The notes: generated by a model from the letters alone, not told the origin. Positions 16,775 to 26,131 are shown, counted from the stretch's first letter. The stretch: 62,156 nt of DNA from Cytobacillus purgationiresistens (GCF_030813235.1 NZ_JAUSUB010000030.1:1-62156), one strand, 5' to 3'. Made by a program: numbers and translations.

Positions 16775-18448
16775 TTACCCCTTTGTCTTCTTTTCAATTT
16801 GCCGGTCAACCCGTTCTCCCAGTTCAGGCGAGGCATTATATAGATAATTCATGACAATGCTTCTTGTTTCATGTGATATGCCGGCAAGATCGGTAGATAG
16901 ATTATTCACTAGGTGTTCTTGCCCCACAGGAGAAAGAGCCTGATAATACTCGCCCGCCTGGGTAAAGTCGTCCTGTTTGGACAAATCAGACCGCTCAAGT
17001 TGACCCTTCACATATCTTCCTTCTCCGCTTGTTACAAGGTTCGCAGGCGACCAGTCTTGCTGATGGTTTACAGGTATGCCACGGAAGCTTGGTCCGAGGC
17101 GGCGGCGCTGAGAATCCCAATAGATATTGGCGCGTCCTTGCAGCATCTTATCGTCTGATAGTTCGGCACCTTCTAAAAGATTGGACGGTGAAAAGGCCAC
17201 TTTCTCCACCTGCTCCATATAGTTATCCGGATTGCGGTTCAACACCATTCGGCCAACTGGTTTCAAAGGATACTGCTGTTCATCCCATACCTTCGTATCA
17301 TCGAGCGGATCAAAAGGAAGCTTGGCTTCGTCTTCAGGATTCATGAGCTGCACATAAAGCCCATATTCTACAGTCTTTCCTGCGGCAATGGTATCGAATA
17401 AATCTTGGCCGGCAATATCAGGATTTTCGCCTGCCAACTTGGAGGCTTCTTGGCTGTCTATATACTTTTCGCCAGCCAAAGGAACCCAACGGTATTTCAG
17501 ATAGCGGCGAACATCCTGCGCATTTCTCCAGACATAGGTATTCACACTATGGCCGGGGATGTGGCGAAGACTTTTTACAGTGCCTGCGTCAGAATAGAGC
17601 CTGACAACAAAATGAGTGGATTCCGGCGCCCTTGCGACGAAGCTCCAAAACCGTTCGGGATCAATCAGATTGTTTTTCGGCGATGGCAAGAAGGCTTTGA
17701 TGGACTCGGGAAAACGAATGGCGTCACGTACGGAAAACACAGGGATATGGTTGCAGATCAAATCAAATATCCCCTCTTCAGTATAAAATTTGGTTGAAAA
17801 CCCACGCACATTGCGGGAAGTATCCGGGGTGCCTTTCGTGCTAACAGCAAGCGAAAACCTCACCGTAACAGGAATCTGCTGTCCTGGGTTTTGCAAGAAA
17901 CTGAGCTTTGTATATTCCGCCATGGAATTCATCGTTTCAAAGTAGCCAAAAGCACCATAGCCTTTTACATGTACCGGTCTTTCTATGATTTTTTCATGGA
18001 CAAAAATCTCCAGGGTTTCATGCAAAATATTATCCTGCTCTAGGACGGGACCTCTTTCACCTACAGTCTGCGAATGTATTTCGGCTGGCAAATCCCCTGC
18101 CCACTTTGAAAGGCCGCGATCTTGATAATGCTCATCTTGTACCTCATTCTTTACTGAGGTCCTTTGAAAAGGCATTTCCTCTTTCTGTATTCTTGATGCT
18201 GTTTGATAATGGTTAGGATTTCTTTTAGTTTTCTCATTTTCCACAGCACTCTGTACTGAAGGTCTTCGTGAAGCCATTCCTTTAGCCTGACTTTTGGATT
18301 CTTTTAGCTGATTATTGGTCTTTCTTCTTTTGGATTTCTTCTCTTGCTCTAGATCCTGTGTATTTTTGGATATAGTACTTTTTAGGGGCGTTGTGCTTTT
18401 TAGAGGGTCTTTTGCTTCTAATTGGAACCATCCATTGTTTTCTTCCAT
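16775..18448 (-). CDS. Heme catalase with long basic N-terminal extension
   Basis: A monofunctional heme catalase that breaks down hydrogen peroxide. The core starts at about residue 115. The distal His is in RPVHVKGYGAFGYFE, the distal Asn in LICNHIPVFSVRDAIRFP, and the proximal heme Tyr in GRANIYWDSQRRRLGPSF. The sequence is divergent from vegetative KatA. The first ~110 residues are lysine-, serine- and glutamine-rich, low in complexity and without a signal peptide. This is reminiscent of spore catalase KatX, which also has an N-terminal arm. The ATG at 18448 is preferred because GGGAGGT lies six bases ahead; the frame itself opens at 18469. A sporulation promoter is possible but was not convincingly found. 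Confidence 0.85.
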   Translation of the reverse strand: MEENNGWFQLEAKDPLKSTTPLKSTISKNTQDLEQEKKSKRRKTNNQLKESKSQAKGMASRRPSVQSAVENEKTKRNPNHYQTASRIQKEEMPFQRTSVKNEVQDEHYQDRGLSKWAGDLPAEIHSQTVGERGPVLEQDNILHETLEIFVHEKIIERPVHVKGYGAFGYFETMNSMAEYTKLSFLQNPGQQIPVTVRFSLAVSTKGTPDTSRNVRGFSTKFYTEEGIFDLICNHIPVFSVRDAIRFPESIKAFLPSPKNNLIDPERFWSFVARAPESTHFVVRLYSDAGTVKSLRHIPGHSVNTYVWRNAQDVRRYLKYRWVPLAGEKYIDSQEASKLAGENPDIAGQDLFDTIAAGKTVEYGLYVQLMNPEDEAKLPFDPLDDTKVWDEQQYPLKPVGRMVLNRNPDNYMEQVEKVAFSPSNLLEGAELSDDKMLQGRANIYWDSQRRRLGPSFRGIPVNHQQDWSPANLVTSGEGRYVKGQLERSDLSKQDDFTQAGEYYQALSPVGQEHLVNNLSTDLAGISHETRSIVMNYLYNASPELGERVDRQIEKKTKG

Positions 18449-18477
18449 ATCCCTACCTCCCATGTCCACTAGTTAAT

Positions 18478-18895
18478 TCTCTCTGATACTATATTATTTA
18501 CGTATGCCTCCATTCAATTATGACTTGCGGTTTACTCTTATACCTCCTTTAAGCAATGATTAAGGCAAGAAAAACCAGTTGGTCTAACCTCACTGCGCTA
18601 ACTGCATAATAAAATGGCGATTCCCTAAGAAATGCACTCTTTAACGACATCTAAAACCTAATGAAAAGTATCAATTTATTTTAAAATCGATAAAAAGAAA
18701 GAAACCCTCCCAAAACATTGATTCAATTTAACAGAACTAATTCATTTATAGTTTTCATCAATTTACTTTTAAATGACCTTTAACGCTTGAAAAAGCCCCT
18801 TCCCTCCATAACCCATTCATCTTGCCAAAAAACTCAGCAATATGTATACAGAAACCAATCCTTATACGTTTTACACTATATATGAGGTGATTCAC
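18478..18895. other. Divergent promoter region, catalase and MFS gene
   Basis: This ~420-base gap holds both promoters. At 18597-18655 there is an orphan copy of the conserved tail (CTGCATAATAAAATGGCGATTCC, interrupted) with no gene ending beside it, which suggests a lost minus-strand gene. Nothing else was recognised. Confidence 0.3.
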
Positions 18896-20131
18896 ATGAT
18901 TTTTCATGTATTAAAAGATCGGAATATTTCCCTTTATATAGCGGGTGCAGCGACTTCCAGCTTAGGAAGCACTCTGTCAGGATTAGGGTTTCTTTTTATA
19001 GCTTATGAACTTACGGCCTCTTCCCTGCAAATCACTGGTATTGCGATTGCTCAAGCGATTCCTTATTTATTATTTGGGCTGGCTGGGGGCGTGATTGCTG
19101 ATTGGTTTGACAAAAAAAGGCTCCTCATTTGCATGGAGCTTTTAAGGACGCCACTTATCTTGTCTATCGTTGTTTTCAGCTATCTTGAGATGCTTACATT
19201 CACCTACTTGCTTCTGGTCAGTTTTCTAATTCAATCATTGGGATGCTTTTTCAACCCTGCACACCGAGCAATGCTGCCCTTGATTGTGGCGGAGGAAAGA
19301 AGGTCAGCTGTGAATAGCCTGCTCGATTCTGCAACTAGAGGCATACAGGTGTTATCTCCTTTAGTTAGTTTGAGTGTGATGCATGCAATCGGGGTTATTC
19401 ATTTCTTCACCATTCACGCGCTAGCCTATTTATTAAGCGCCTTTTTCATCAGCCGTCTTTATGTTACGGAGGAAACAGTGATCACCACAAAAAGGGGTCT
19501 ATCCAACATTTATGGTTCTATTATTGACTTTGTCGTTTGGGTAAAAGGTCAAAGCACTTTAGTCACTTTATTTGCAGTCACGTTTATCATAGTATTCTCA
19601 AATACCTGGGTATGGCAGGTAGGACTTCTACTGCAACTAATTGATACGACTGCTCACGGACAGGAGTGGTATAGCATTTTACTGAGTTTGTACGGAGGGA
19701 TTGTGATTGTTACAAATCTCTTGATTCCATTTATTTGGAATTCACTCAATTTAAAGATTTATATGTATGGTTCTATGATTTGGGGAGCGGGGATCTTCAT
19801 CTTAGGCTTTGCAGCCAGTTTGCCAGTCTATTTCATTGGGGTCTGTATTGCCGGCATAGGGTTGCCGATTGCCAGTCTTACAAGGGTGTATCTGCTGCAA
19901 AAACTTGTACCTCCTGATAAGCTCGGGCGAGGCTTCAGCTTTAATGCCGTTCTGCTCTACCTTTCAAATATTTTATCGTTGGCGCTCTTTGGCTTTTTTT
20001 CTTCTTATCTATCAACGTCGCTGCTATTTAAGGTTTGCGGTGCCTTCATGCTCACATGTGCTGCGGCTTACTTGCTGAATTTCTGGCGAAAATCACGGGG
20101 CGTGACACCATATAACCGTTTGAACAGTTGA
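18896..20131 (+). CDS. MFS transporter (EntS/DHA3-like)
   Basis: A twelve-helix major facilitator of the MFS_3 type. The motif FGLAGGVIADWFDKKR between helices 2 and 3 is the classic MFS motif A. The N-terminal half continues with FFNPAHRAMLPLIV, typical of macrolide or siderophore exporters. The ATG at 18896 is preceded by GAGGTGA at five bases, so the 18 upstream codons in frame are not used. The C-terminus (WRKSRGVTPYNRLNS) is read across the end of the convergent AraC gene, with a 64-base overlap. The substrate is unknown. Confidence 0.8.
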   Translation: MIFHVLKDRNISLYIAGAATSSLGSTLSGLGFLFIAYELTASSLQITGIAIAQAIPYLLFGLAGGVIADWFDKKRLLICMELLRTPLILSIVVFSYLEMLTFTYLLLVSFLIQSLGCFFNPAHRAMLPLIVAEERRSAVNSLLDSATRGIQVLSPLVSLSVMHAIGVIHFFTIHALAYLLSAFFISRLYVTEETVITTKRGLSNIYGSIIDFVVWVKGQSTLVTLFAVTFIIVFSNTWVWQVGLLLQLIDTTAHGQEWYSILLSLYGGIVIVTNLLIPFIWNSLNLKIYMYGSMIWGAGIFILGFAASLPVYFIGVCIAGIGLPIASLTRVYLLQKLVPPDKLGRGFSFNAVLLYLSNILSLALFGFFSSYLSTSLLFKVCGAFMLTCAAAYLLNFWRKSRGVTPYNRLNS

Positions 20132-20883
20132 GTATACACCGATACAGAGGAAAATCCATGTGATAATGCGATGATAAGAATGCGTTCGTCTGAATGAATA
20201 AGCGCCTCTTGACTGCGTACAACCCGATAAAGCTGCAGCCATGCGAAGGGGGATATGCCTGTTGTCTCTTTAAAGATATGGGCAAATTGATATTTGCTCA
20301 TATGGGCGACCTGCGCCATTTCCGCAAGCGACCAAGGTGCATTGTAGCTTTGCTTCAGTGCATCCATCACCAGAGCCACATGAGGCTGAATACTCTTAAA
20401 TGGCGTCACATTTAATTCGGTGGAGTGGCTGCCTGCTGTTTGCTCCAATAATAGCAGGACTAGCTGTGTCAGGCTATGCTCGATAAATACATCCTGATGA
20501 GCAGAATCCTCCTCGATATAATGACTCATAAACTGTACCCATCTGGTGATTTGTGGATTTTTTTGCACTGTATTGGCGAATTGAATCTGTGAAGTATAGT
20601 CAAGCTGAGCGGATAATTCTATAAGAAAGTTCGGGTGGATCTCAATAAGAAACTTATGATTATCTGCTGCGAGCTGGCGATGCTCCTCCAATGGATTAAA
20701 GAGGATGAATTGGTGGTCTGCAATCGATACATCCTGTGATTGAGATTGATAGTGCATGGCTCCTTTCACTGCATAAATGAATTTATAGCAGTGGTCGAAC
20801 CGTGCATGGCCTTCAGTCTTTTTCTGATTTGTTGATAAAACTAAGCCATGCCGGCCCTCTAGAATGATCTTTCTTGCCTTCAT
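20068..20883 (-). CDS. AraC family transcriptional regulator
   Basis: A 271-residue AraC/XylS activator. The N-terminal ~150 residues form a cupin-like ligand domain (HYQSQSQDVSIADHQFILFNP). The C-terminal double helix-turn-helix spans about 175-270, with SLAEMAQVAHMSKYQFAHIF and the second-helix signature FSSVSVYTQLFKRLYGVTP. The ATG at 20883 has GAGGTGG five bases ahead; the GTG at 20904 would overlap the upstream gene. It follows the nitronate monooxygenase gene closely and converges on the MFS gene, either of which could be its target. Confidence 0.85.
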   Translation of the reverse strand: MKARKIILEGRHGLVLSTNQKKTEGHARFDHCYKFIYAVKGAMHYQSQSQDVSIADHQFILFNPLEEHRQLAADNHKFLIEIHPNFLIELSAQLDYTSQIQFANTVQKNPQITRWVQFMSHYIEEDSAHQDVFIEHSLTQLVLLLLEQTAGSHSTELNVTPFKSIQPHVALVMDALKQSYNAPWSLAEMAQVAHMSKYQFAHIFKETTGISPFAWLQLYRVVRSQEALIHSDERILIIALSHGFSSVSVYTQLFKRLYGVTPRDFRQKFSK

Positions 20884-20900
20884 CACAGCCACCTCACTTC

Positions 20901-21974
20901 TCACTTAAGCAATTTGTTTGTTCCTTCTATTAATTCATCCATCAATGACTGAACCGACACTTGTTTAACCATCGACACTGCCTGACCTGCCCATAAGGAC
21001 AGAAAATCAGGATTATCTAAACTCGCTGCCTGCTTCCTAATGACACCGGTCAGATCATTTTGCAGCGGGAAAGGAAGAACCGCTTCTTTTTCCATCTCTT
21101 TCATGAATCGATTGGTTATGCCTCTTGCCATCTTGCCGGAAAAGGCTTTTGTTAGCGAAGTTTCGCCTTTTGCCTGAAGCAGTGCTTCTTTATAGGTGGG
21201 ATTGATTCCACTTTCCTGCACGGTCAAGAAAGCTGTACCAAGCTGCGCTCCTTCTGCACCCAGCATCAGGGCTGCAGCAATGCCCCTGCCATCCATGATA
21301 CCGCCTGCAGCAATCACAGGAATCGTCACGGCATCTTGAACCTGAGGGATAAGGGCCATTGAGCCAATTAAACCCGTTTCTTCCCCAGTGAATGTTCCGC
21401 GATGTCCCCCTGCCTCGCTGCCTTGGACTACGATCATATCCGCTCCGCTTTCTTCCCAAATCAGCGCCTCTTTCACATTAGTGGCAGTCCCGACAATGAT
21501 CGTTCCGGCTTTTTTCATCTCTGAGATGATATGAGAATCGGGGATACCAAAAGTGAAACTGCATACAGGCACCGCTGCTTTCAAAACGGCTTCAAGCTGC
21601 TGTTTATAAAAGAGCATATGATTTTTTTCCGGCAGGACCAGGTCATCATCAATCCTCAGCTCATCCTTATATTCAGAAAGAACGCTAATTGCTCTTTTCA
21701 CATCATTGTCTGTATAGATAACCTCATGATTCGGCACAAATATATTTACACCAAATGGCTGATTGGTCATACTGCGAATCTGCTTAATGCTTTCTGTGAT
21801 ATCTTCAGGATTCATATAGCCTGCTCCCAGATTCCCAAGCCCGCCGCAATTGGAGGTTTCGCTTACAAGCTCTGTTGTAGTCGCTCCCCCTGCCATTGGC
21901 GCTTGAAAGATGGGATAGTCAATTTTCAGTAGCTCCGTGACGCGATTTCGATTCCAATCCAACTCCCACAACAC
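20901..21974 (-). CDS. Nitronate monooxygenase (2-nitropropane dioxygenase family)
   Basis: An FMN enzyme that oxidises alkyl nitronates, such as propionate-3-nitronate. It has the N-terminal DYPIFQAPMAGGATT, the GGLGNLGAGYM loop, and the phosphate-binding GSEAGGHRG and AAGGIMDGRGIAAALMLGAEG. AFSGKMARGITNRF near the C-terminus is also typical. The start is uncertain: GTG at 21974 is the longest, while the TTG at 21962, giving DWNRNRVTELL, agrees better with homologues. It is the second gene of a short minus-strand run: thioredoxin-like, NMO, AraC. Confidence 0.85.
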   Translation of the reverse strand: MLWELDWNRNRVTELLKIDYPIFQAPMAGGATTTELVSETSNCGGLGNLGAGYMNPEDITESIKQIRSMTNQPFGVNIFVPNHEVIYTDNDVKRAISVLSEYKDELRIDDDLVLPEKNHMLFYKQQLEAVLKAAVPVCSFTFGIPDSHIISEMKKAGTIIVGTATNVKEALIWEESGADMIVVQGSEAGGHRGTFTGEETGLIGSMALIPQVQDAVTIPVIAAGGIMDGRGIAAALMLGAEGAQLGTAFLTVQESGINPTYKEALLQAKGETSLTKAFSGKMARGITNRFMKEMEKEAVLPFPLQNDLTGVIRKQAASLDNPDFLSLWAGQAVSMVKQVSVQSLMDELIEGTNKLLK

Positions 21975-21984
21975 CTTTCTCTAT

Positions 21985-22545
21985 TTATTTTTTTGCAACT
22001 AGAGTATTGATAATGCTATCTGCCACCGCATGCCAAAGGCTTGCATCTATTTGATAGGTTTCACCCAATCCTTTATATACAGCCTTTTGTTTTTCTTCAA
22101 ATGAAGGATCTTCTTTATCCGGCAGCGTCGCCCGTTTCTCCATTACAAGCTCCTGTAATCTTGGAGCTCTTGGACCCCAAACCGCTTTTTCATTGCCCTC
22201 TTGATCGATAAAAATAAAGATGGGGATCGCGCGTGAAGTTCCGTTCGTTAAGTATTGATCCATTAATTCCAAGTTTGAATCTCGTAGGACAAAACGGACG
22301 TCCATATTGATTTCCTCTGCAATGTTTAAAAGAATTGGATTATTGATCATCGCATCTCCACACCAATCCTCAGTGAGCACAATGGCTGTTAAACCTGCAT
22401 CAGCCACTGCCATAAGCGCTTGCTTCTCTTCATCAGCTAAAGTAAAGCCTTCATAAATGGTATTCATCGCCTCTTTATTAACCTTCATTCCTGCTATGTA
22501 CTGCTGTGCTGTTAAGCCTTTATCAAACCATTGACTCAATGCCAT
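21985..22545 (-). CDS. Thioredoxin-family protein (single-Cys WCGDA type)
   Basis: A 186-residue thioredoxin-fold protein. The active-site region reads LTEDWCGDAMINNPILLNIAEE, so only the first Cys of the usual CxxC is kept. The cis-Pro loop is SRAIPIFIFIDQEGN. These single-Cys Bacillus proteins may act in mixed-disulfide chemistry, but the role is unknown. It lies ten bases before the nitronate monooxygenase gene, and the two are probably co-transcribed. Confidence 0.75.
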   Translation of the reverse strand: MALSQWFDKGLTAQQYIAGMKVNKEAMNTIYEGFTLADEEKQALMAVADAGLTAIVLTEDWCGDAMINNPILLNIAEEINMDVRFVLRDSNLELMDQYLTNGTSRAIPIFIFIDQEGNEKAVWGPRAPRLQELVMEKRATLPDKEDPSFEEKQKAVYKGLGETYQIDASLWHAVADSIINTLVAKK

Positions 22546-22652
22546 TTAATTGCACTTCCTTTGCTTTTCTAGTAACTTCTATCTTCCTTTATGATACCAC
22601 TCCTGCAATCTTTCTTACCAAGATTATTAATCAAAAAGACTGTGAATGATAA

Positions 22653-23114
22653 TTAGCCTCTTAAGGAAAGAATCTGGTTAAAGTGATGTTGATCATGCTC
22701 GGCTAATCCAAGAAAATAATCGGATAATGTGAGCGTGCTTTTCCCTATATGGATTTCCTCTTCCCACCGTGTTTCAGGTATTTGTTTCATCGTTTCATAT
22801 AGCGCTGTTCTTACCTCTATAAATTGATTAATGGTTATTTCTTTACTCTGTTGACGCGCTCGAATGGCCGATTCTGCATTCATTTCTTTGGCATCCGGCC
22901 CTTTAGGCAAGTCAGCTTTCGAAAATAGATATGGAATCCGCTTGTTTAAAACAAATTCATCCCACGGTCCCAAATGGCCAATCACCTCGGCAATCGTCCA
23001 CTTGCCCTCCGCGATTTGGGATCGCCATTGGTCTTCAATCAAAGCAGATAATGATTCTACAAATTTAATCGATACTTCATAATGCTGGAGAATGTTTTCC
23101 CTTTGTTTATTCAT
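22653..23114 (-). CDS. DinB family protein
   Basis: A 153-residue four-helix DinB/YfiT-like protein, a family of putative metal-dependent thiol transferases. The helix QHYEVSIKFVESLS, the metal-ligand-type WTIAEVIGHLGPWDEFV with its His, and the C-terminal YFLGLAEHDQHHFNQIL with the paired His residues are all present. The ATG at 23114 has AAAGGAG eight bases ahead and overlaps the stop of the MOSC gene by one base (TAATG), so the two are translationally coupled. Confidence 0.8.
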   Translation of the reverse strand: MNKQRENILQHYEVSIKFVESLSALIEDQWRSQIAEGKWTIAEVIGHLGPWDEFVLNKRIPYLFSKADLPKGPDAKEMNAESAIRARQQSKEITINQFIEVRTALYETMKQIPETRWEEEIHIGKSTLTLSDYFLGLAEHDQHHFNQILSLRG

Positions 23115-23848
23115 TATACTTTCTCCTTTATCCATACTTCATCGCCAATATGGATGCTCCCAGTCTTGATTACACTAGCATAAACGCCAAAGTTATTCTT
23201 TCGATGTCTAATCACCTGCTTATGCACATTCGCATCTCTTTCCCCTGTTTGAGGATCGACCGTGATAATCATGCAGCGCTCACAAAACCGGTCCACCTGG
23301 ATTTCAACTTCCCCAATTGTTAAATGCTTCGTAACCCATTCCTCTTCTAAAAACGGTGTCTTATCAATCAGATCCAATAAGATATTCGGCCTAAATCGCT
23401 GTTCATCGATCAGTTGTTTCCCTGTCATCTCACTCAAAGACTTTAATGAAGCATCAGAGACCACTAAAAGAGGCTCTTCTTCAATCGCCCCAATAGGAAC
23501 GTGTGCTGGCGAATATTGTTTATATGACAATCTTCTTTTACTTTTTGATTCCAGCTCTTTTCTCCACTCTTCATCTTCCCAAACAAAAACCTTGCCGTCA
23601 GGTGTAATAATTTCTACAGCCGGGTATCGATCGGCCGATTCCTCTCCAATAAACCGAGCTTTATATTTCACCATCTCTTGGAATTGTGTGATCGTCAGAT
23701 ACTTTCCTTGTCTACTCTCATCTAATATTGTGTGGCTTCTGTCTCCATACATCCCATAGTACATTACGCGTGCGCTCGACACACTCTCTCCACCAAGTGA
23801 TTTCACCGGATATCTTAAGATCTTGCCTACATGTCCAATTAACTGCAT
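23114..23848 (-). CDS. MOSC domain protein (MOSC_N + MOSC)
   Basis: A 244-residue protein with an N-terminal beta-barrel MOSC_N domain (VGKILRYPVKSLGGESVSSA) and a C-terminal MOSC sulfur-carrier domain. The conserved Cys is in VDRFCERCMIITVDPQTG. MOSC proteins are relatives of the molybdenum cofactor sulfurase C-terminus, and some reduce N-hydroxylated bases with a molybdenum cofactor. It starts the two-gene MOSC-DinB operon. Confidence 0.8.
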   Translation of the reverse strand: MQLIGHVGKILRYPVKSLGGESVSSARVMYYGMYGDRSHTILDESRQGKYLTITQFQEMVKYKARFIGEESADRYPAVEIITPDGKVFVWEDEEWRKELESKSKRRLSYKQYSPAHVPIGAIEEEPLLVVSDASLKSLSEMTGKQLIDEQRFRPNILLDLIDKTPFLEEEWVTKHLTIGEVEIQVDRFCERCMIITVDPQTGERDANVHKQVIRHRKNNFGVYASVIKTGSIHIGDEVWIKEKV

Positions 23849-24026
23849 GATGCACCCCTGATTATGTTTGAATTATGATCGCTATCGAAGAATCCCCTGC
23901 CGAGAATAAGTCTAGCCCTTTCGGCAAGTCAATTAAAAATGATGTACAATATGATCGCTGCTATTACCACTAAGCCGCCAACAGTTGGAGTGCCAAAATA
24001 GTCTTGAAATATTGGTACATCGGCAG

Positions 24027-24227
24027 CTACCTCTCATGTTTTGCTGATTTTTTCTTTTTTAAAACGATTAAGCCGACCAAACCGACAATTAATAAACTGC
24101 TATTTACTAAAACAACGATAGAAGAGAGAGCTGACCACCCTGCATTAATGTAATTCCAAACCATTACAGGTACCCCTACTGCACCCAGAATGGTAAGTGA
24201 GAGAAAGTATCTGAATTTGTCTTTCAA
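24027..24227 (-). CDS. Small membrane protein (66 aa)
   Basis: Two hydrophobic helices (about residues 6-25 and 33-57) end in a lysine-rich tail KKKKSAKHER, so both termini should face the cytoplasm. The TTG start at 24227 has GGAGGTT eight bases ahead, a strong site. The family was not recognised. It is flanked by the MOSC gene and the ABC permease gene, with gaps on both sides. Confidence 0.55.
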   Translation of the reverse strand: MKDKFRYFLSLTILGAVGVPVMVWNYINAGWSALSSIVVLVNSSLLIVGLVGLIVLKKKKSAKHER

Positions 24228-24400
24228 TGGATTTAACCTCCTATTTCTAATATTTAAAACGCAAAAGGTTTTTATCGAATGATTGAACTTCTTTTTTTAC
24301 TCACTGATTAAGTATATTAGACTTTACTTTTTGATATCCTTTTATATACCGCCTTTTTATCATCTTTTTTGCAATCAGGAGAGTTCATGGTTTGAAAATA

Positions 24401-24437
24401 GAAACAAGACGCCCCCGAAAGATACAAGGACGTCTCT
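24401..24437 (-). terminator. Terminator of the ABC transporter operon
   Basis: On the minus strand AGACGTCC pairs with GGGGCGTCT (one wobble) around a longer loop, followed by TGTTTC. It starts ten bases after the permease stop. Confidence 0.6.
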
Positions 24438-24446
24438 TAAAATATA

Positions 24447-25154
24447 TTAATCCACCATTCTCTTCCGATAAATAACCATCGTGATGAGTGCCATACCAAT
24501 AACCCATAGTCCAATGATGCCGAAATGACTCCATAGTTCTGCAAGTCCAGTTCCCATCTCTACTTCCTTCGCTATCATAATGAGTTGAGAGTTTGGCAAA
24601 TAGTCAGCTGCTTGTAAAATGGGATATTTTTCAGCCAAGACAGATAACGATGTCCCAAAGGAGAATATGAATACAAACGGCATAATGATCACTGAAGCTT
24701 CCATAACTGATCTAGTGACTAAGCCAAGCGCTGTTCCTAACGCGATGTAAAAGACGGTTGAAAGTATGATACCCAAACTTACAATTAGTAGGTTCTCAGG
24801 CATATAACCTAAGAAATAAGCGGAGATTCCAATCACTAAAATGGTTGTAACAAAGCTTAATAACCCTTTTCCAACTAAAATCTCCATCGTGCTTGCAGGT
24901 GAGAGCATAAGACCTCTCAGTGTGTTCTTTTCTTTTTCCTCTGCAATTAATGAGCATTGAATGTAAGCTGCAACTAAGCATAGCGCCATGTTAAATACCA
25001 TGTAATACAGGTCAATCGAATCGATTCCTTGCCTGCCAAAAACTGCTGCTAACACGAGTGGTACTAACAATGTAAATGAAACATACAAATTTCTTGTTAA
25101 GTCTTTATAATCCTTATTGAAAATGGCCAATAAACGTTTCATTGAAAAAGTCAT
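24447..25154 (-). CDS. ABC-2 type permease
   Basis: A 235-residue membrane subunit of an ABC-2 exporter with six predicted helices. It starts with MKRLLAIFNKDYKDLTRNLYV, the cytoplasmic entry helix of ABC-2 permeases, and includes AEEKEKNTLRGLMLSPASTMEILVGK, the usual coupling loop after helix 2. The start overlaps the ATPase gene by four bases (ATGA). Exporters of this size serve antibiotics, peptides or sodium (NatB-like). The substrate is unknown. Confidence 0.85.
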   Translation of the reverse strand: MTFSMKRLLAIFNKDYKDLTRNLYVSFTLLVPLVLAAVFGRQGIDSIDLYYMVFNMALCLVAAYIQCSLIAEEKEKNTLRGLMLSPASTMEILVGKGLLSFVTTILVIGISAYFLGYMPENLLIVSLGIILSTVFYIALGTALGLVTRSVMEASVIIMPFVFIFSFGTSLSVLAEKYPILQAADYLPNSQLIMIAKEVEMGTGLAELWSHFGIIGLWVIGMALITMVIYRKRMVD

Positions 25155-25999
25155 GATAATTTCCTCCCTGTCACCTCAACAAATATATCGCCAAGAGTCG
25201 GTTCGTTCGAATAGATAGAAGTCACTTTATTTTCTGACATATATTCATGCAATGCCTTTGCACCAGCAGGTCCCATATCAATTACTTCTTTTTCCCCGCC
25301 TGAAAGCTCGACAGTAACCGTATGATCCGCAAACTTCCGACGCAAAGCCAAAGGGGAATCAAGTAATTGTATCTTCCCTTTGTTTAAGAAGGCCACTCGA
25401 TCGCATAATTCCTCTGCTTCATTCATATCGTGAGTAGTTAAAAAAATTGTTGTACCTTCTTCTTTCAGTCTTTCTAGCCCTCTATAGATATGTCTCGTGT
25501 TAACCGGGTCCAATGCAGATGTCGGCTCGTCTAGAAATAGAAGCTCAGGCTTATGCAAAAACGCTCGCGCCAAGGTGACGCGCTGCAGCATTCCCCTTGA
25601 GAGCTTTGATATGACCTTTTTTCTTTCTCCAGCCATATTAACCATTTCCAACACTTCATCTATTCTTGAATAAGGAACATCATATAAATCACAATATAGT
25701 TTTAAATTATCGAATACAGACAACCTTGCATAAAGCCCGCTATTATCGGTAAGTACACCGATTTTTTTCCTCATTTCCGGATTCTTTAACTTTGACGTTG
25801 GTACGCCAAAGACATATGCTTCGCCGTCAGTTGGTACCAGCTGTGCAGTAAGAATTTTAATAGTTGTTGTTTTGCCTGATCCACTCGGTCCTAAAAATCC
25901 AAATGTTTCTCCTTTTTTTACACTAAATGAGACATTTTCTAAAGCGGCTTGATTGCTAAATAATTTCGCTAATGATTTCACTTCAATTATGCTTTCCAT
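25151..25999 (-). CDS. ABC transporter ATP-binding protein
   Basis: The intact ATPase of the exporter: Walker A GPSGSGKTTT at residues 38-47, signature LSRGMLQRVTLARAFL, Walker B ELLFLDEPTSALD and the switch His in LTTHDMNEAEEL. The ~60-residue C-terminal extension resembles DUF4162 found on drug exporters. It overlaps the permease start and follows the LytTR fusion gene after a 132-base gap that has a direct repeat and could carry its promoter. Confidence 0.9.
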   Translation of the reverse strand: MESIIEVKSLAKLFSNQAALENVSFSVKKGETFGFLGPSGSGKTTTIKILTAQLVPTDGEAYVFGVPTSKLKNPEMRKKIGVLTDNSGLYARLSVFDNLKLYCDLYDVPYSRIDEVLEMVNMAGERKKVISKLSRGMLQRVTLARAFLHKPELLFLDEPTSALDPVNTRHIYRGLERLKEEGTTIFLTTHDMNEAEELCDRVAFLNKGKIQLLDSPLALRRKFADHTVTVELSGGEKEVIDMGPAGAKALHEYMSENKVTSIYSNEPTLGDIFVEVTGRKLS

Positions 26000-26101
26000 T
26001 TTTTATCCCCCTGATCGGTTCGTTTGTTTTCCATGTCTCAATAGTAAACAACAAATCCAACCCTCACATTATTTTATTGATGAAAAGAGCGATTTTAGGG
26101 G

Positions 26102-26130
26102 TGAATGGAGCATTTCAAGTTTGAATGGAG
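26102..26130. promoter_or_regulatory. Candidate LytTR operator: direct repeat
   Basis: TGAATGGAG occurs at 26102-26110 and again at 26122-26130, 20 bases start to start, or CTCCATTCA on the minus strand. LytTR regulators typically bind ~9-base direct repeats about two helical turns apart, and CATTCA-like half-sites are known for ComE/BlpR-type members. The pair lies just after the regulator stop, upstream of the ABC ATPase gene. Confidence 0.45.
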
Positions 26131-26131
26131 A

